From: Streptococcus oralis Uo5
Lineage (GTDB): Bacteria; Bacillota; Bacilli; Lactobacillales; Streptococcaceae
DNA: 64,000 bases
Direction of reading: 5' to 3'
Assembly: GCF_000253155.1 (NCBI RefSeq)
Contig: NC_015291.1
Coordinates: 1,707,001-1,771,000, forward strand
The position numbers and the translations under genes were made by a program. This document shows, piece by piece, positions 62,486 to 64,000 of this stretch (positions are counted from its first letter, which is position 1; the number at the start of each line of letters is the position of its first letter). The notes beneath the pieces were generated by a model, which did no database searches, was not told where the DNA came from, and saw only the letters and a program-made list of their open reading frames with translations.

Positions 62486-63520
62486 ATGGTTTCTACTATT
62501 GGTATTGTTAGTTTGTCTAGTGGTGTTATCGGAGAGGATTTTGTCAAACACGAAGTCGACTTAGGTGTCCAACGTCTCAAGAATTTGGGACTCAATCCTA
62601 TCTTTTTGCCTCATTCGCAAAAAGGATTAGACTTTATCAAGGACCATCCTGAGGCGCGTGCAGAGGATTTGATGCAGGCCTTTTCGGACGATAGCATCGA
62701 CATGATCCTCTGCGCCATCGGTGGGGATGATACCTATCGCTTGCTACCTTATCTTTTTGAAAATGACCAACTCCAAAAGGTTATCAAACCAAAGATGTTT
62801 CTTGGCTTCTCGGATACCACTATGAACCACCTTATGTTGCACAAACTAGGGGTCAAGACTTTTTATGGGCAATCCTTTCTAGCAGACATTTGTGAATTAG
62901 ACAAGGAGATGTTGACCTATAGCTTTCACTACTTTAAAGAATTGATCAAGACAGGAAGAATCTCAGAAATCCGCCCTAGCGACCTTTGGTATGAGGAACG
63001 AACTGATTTTAGTCCCAAGGCCCTGGGAACAGCTCGTATCAGTCATGTAAATACAGGCTTTGATTTGTTACAAGGAAATCCCCAGTTTGAGGGAGAAATT
63101 CTCGGAGGTTGCCTTGAATCTCTCTATGATATCTTTGACAATTCTCGATACGCAGACAGCACAGTTCTCTGCCAAAAATACAAACTTTTTCCTGACTTAT
63201 CCGACTGGGAAGGAAAGATTCTTTTGTTAGAAACAAGCGAAGAGAAGCCTGAGCCGGAAAACTTCAAAAAGATGGTGCTGGCTTTGAAAGAAACTGGGGT
63301 ATTTGAGGTCATCAGTGGACTCTTGGTCGGAAAACCTATGGATGAAACCTTCTATGACGACTATAAAGAGGCACTATTGGATATCATTGATAACAATATC
63401 CCGATTGTCTATAATCTAAACGTTGGGCACGCCACACCAAGAGCCATTGTGCCCTTTGGCGTTCACGCTTATGTGGATGCAAAGAAGCAAGTCATTCGCT
63501 TTGACTATAACAAAAAATAA
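62486..63520 (+). CDS. LD-carboxypeptidase family protein (S66, MccF-like)
   Basis: 344 aa. The nucleophile Ser lies in FLGFSDTTMNHLM near residue 113 and the Glu-His partners in GGCLESLYDI and NVGHATPRAIVPFG. S66 enzymes include wall-recycling LD-carboxypeptidases and MccF-type self-immunity hydrolases; this length and the SDTT motif are closer to MccF-like members, but the substrate is uncertain. AGGAGG lies 7 nt before the ATG. A BOX element lies directly upstream. Confidence 0.87.
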   Translation: MVSTIGIVSLSSGVIGEDFVKHEVDLGVQRLKNLGLNPIFLPHSQKGLDFIKDHPEARAEDLMQAFSDDSIDMILCAIGGDDTYRLLPYLFENDQLQKVIKPKMFLGFSDTTMNHLMLHKLGVKTFYGQSFLADICELDKEMLTYSFHYFKELIKTGRISEIRPSDLWYEERTDFSPKALGTARISHVNTGFDLLQGNPQFEGEILGGCLESLYDIFDNSRYADSTVLCQKYKLFPDLSDWEGKILLLETSEEKPEPENFKKMVLALKETGVFEVISGLLVGKPMDETFYDDYKEALLDIIDNNIPIVYNLNVGHATPRAIVPFGVHAYVDAKKQVIRFDYNKK

Positions 63521-63625
63521 ACAATTTCTCCATTTTTGTGCTTTGGTATTGATTTTCGTTACAATTTGTGTCTGAATTTATTGCATTTTGCTTATTTCTA
63601 TGATATCTTTTTAAAGGAGGTGTAT

Positions 63626-63889
63626 ATGACTAAACAAAAAATAAATCAAATTGTCGGTTCAATCGGGGCCTTTATCGGGATTATTGTATTTATCGCCTAC
63701 ATCCCACAAATTTTTGCCAATTTACAAGGCAACAAAGCTCAACCATTCCAGCCTTTATCCGCAGCAGTATCTTGTTTAATTTGGGTTATTTACGGGTGGA
63801 CAAAAGAACCTAAGAAGGATTGGATACTAATTATTCCAAACTCAGCTGGCGTTGTCTTAGGTGGACTGACATTTCTTACTGCACTATAA
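63626..63889 (+). CDS. SemiSWEET family sugar transporter
   Basis: 87 aa with three membrane helices, the bacterial half-size SWEET. The PQ-loop is in AYIPQIFANLQG near residue 30, and a charged WTKEPKKDW loop sits between helices 2 and 3. Functional units are homodimers that pass sugars down their gradient. AAAGGAGG precedes the ATG at 63626; a longer frame from 63536 has no ribosome site. Single gene, followed by a terminator. Confidence 0.88.
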   Translation: MTKQKINQIVGSIGAFIGIIVFIAYIPQIFANLQGNKAQPFQPLSAAVSCLIWVIYGWTKEPKKDWILIIPNSAGVVLGGLTFLTAL

Positions 63890-63909
63890 AAGTTACTAGC
63901 ATATAATCA

Positions 63910-63939
63910 AAAAGCTGAGAAACTCTTCTCAGCTTTTTT
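63910..63939 (+). terminator. Terminator of the SemiSWEET gene
   Basis: AAGCTGAGAA-ACTC-TTCTCAGCTT followed by TTTT. Confidence 0.85.
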
Positions 63940-64000
63940 CTATATTCTCAGATAATTAGACGCCTGCACTCACTTATTTCCGCTTTTCCACTCACAATCA

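Overview
The window comes from a mitis-group Streptococcus (S. pneumoniae / S. mitis / S. oralis relatives). The evidence is the low-GC gene content and a gene order matching the pneumococcal uppS-cdsA-eep-proS, ruvB, leuS, S10-spc-alpha, nrdD-nrdG, cls, folC, ruvX-ireB, spx, pepQ-uvrA-corA backbone. A BOX repeat, CiaR-dependent small RNAs and a ComX (cin-box) promoter are also present. Everything up to about 60 kb is on the minus strand; the last 4 kb is on the plus strand.

Layout. 1-7.3 kb: start of a family-1 6-phospho-beta-glucosidase, then proS, eep/rseP, cdsA, uppS, a nucleotidyltransferase-like gene and ruvB, with three cia-dependent sRNAs (csRNAs) in the gaps. 7.7-11.6 kb: two GNAT acetyltransferases and an ABC transporter / LytTR / DUF3021 operon. 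12-14 kb: accessory spot next to leuS with a yjdF gene broken by one stop codon behind a structured leader, and a stand-alone RelA/SpoT-domain gene bracketed by copies of the last 11 codons of leuS. 14-19.3 kb: leuS, a histidine phosphatase, a fourth csRNA, a PFL/DUF711 gene and an ACT-domain gene. 19.4-34.2 kb: the complete S10-spc-alpha ribosomal super-operon (rpsJ to rplQ, with secY, adk, infA and rpoA), a probable S10 leader, an L17 downstream element, and two sibling RNA-like spacers on either side of rpsH.

34.3-41.9 kb: uridine kinase-like gene, nrdG, a GNAT gene, a small ORF, nrdD with NrdR-like boxes, a membrane protein, a small late-competence gene behind a cin-box, and cls. 42-47.2 kb: five tightly packed genes (GT1 glycosyltransferase, NAD-dependent SDR, metallo-beta-lactamase fold hydrolase, adenylate-forming ligase, FabH-like ketosynthase) that look like a small biosynthetic cluster for a glycosylated acyl product. 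47.3-53 kb: Fe-alcohol dehydrogenase, lipoprotein, folC, a striking five-unit 50-nt tandem RNA-like repeat, DUF1292-ruvX-ireB, lipoprotein and spx. 53-56.2 kb: an MgtA-type P-ATPase behind an M-box riboswitch and a 23-codon His-containing leader ORF. 56-64 kb: pepQ-uvrA, then on the plus strand corA, a DUF1129 gene, a TfoX-N gene, a BOX element, an LD-carboxypeptidase-like gene and a SemiSWEET.

The most novel-looking items are the 50-nt tandem RNA repeat (50577-50825), the RelA/SpoT cassette with leuS-tail repeats (12638-14066), the five-gene cluster (41991-47232) with an apparently leaderless first gene, and the leader ORF between the M-box and mgtA. No tRNA, rRNA, CRISPR array or insertion sequence was seen.
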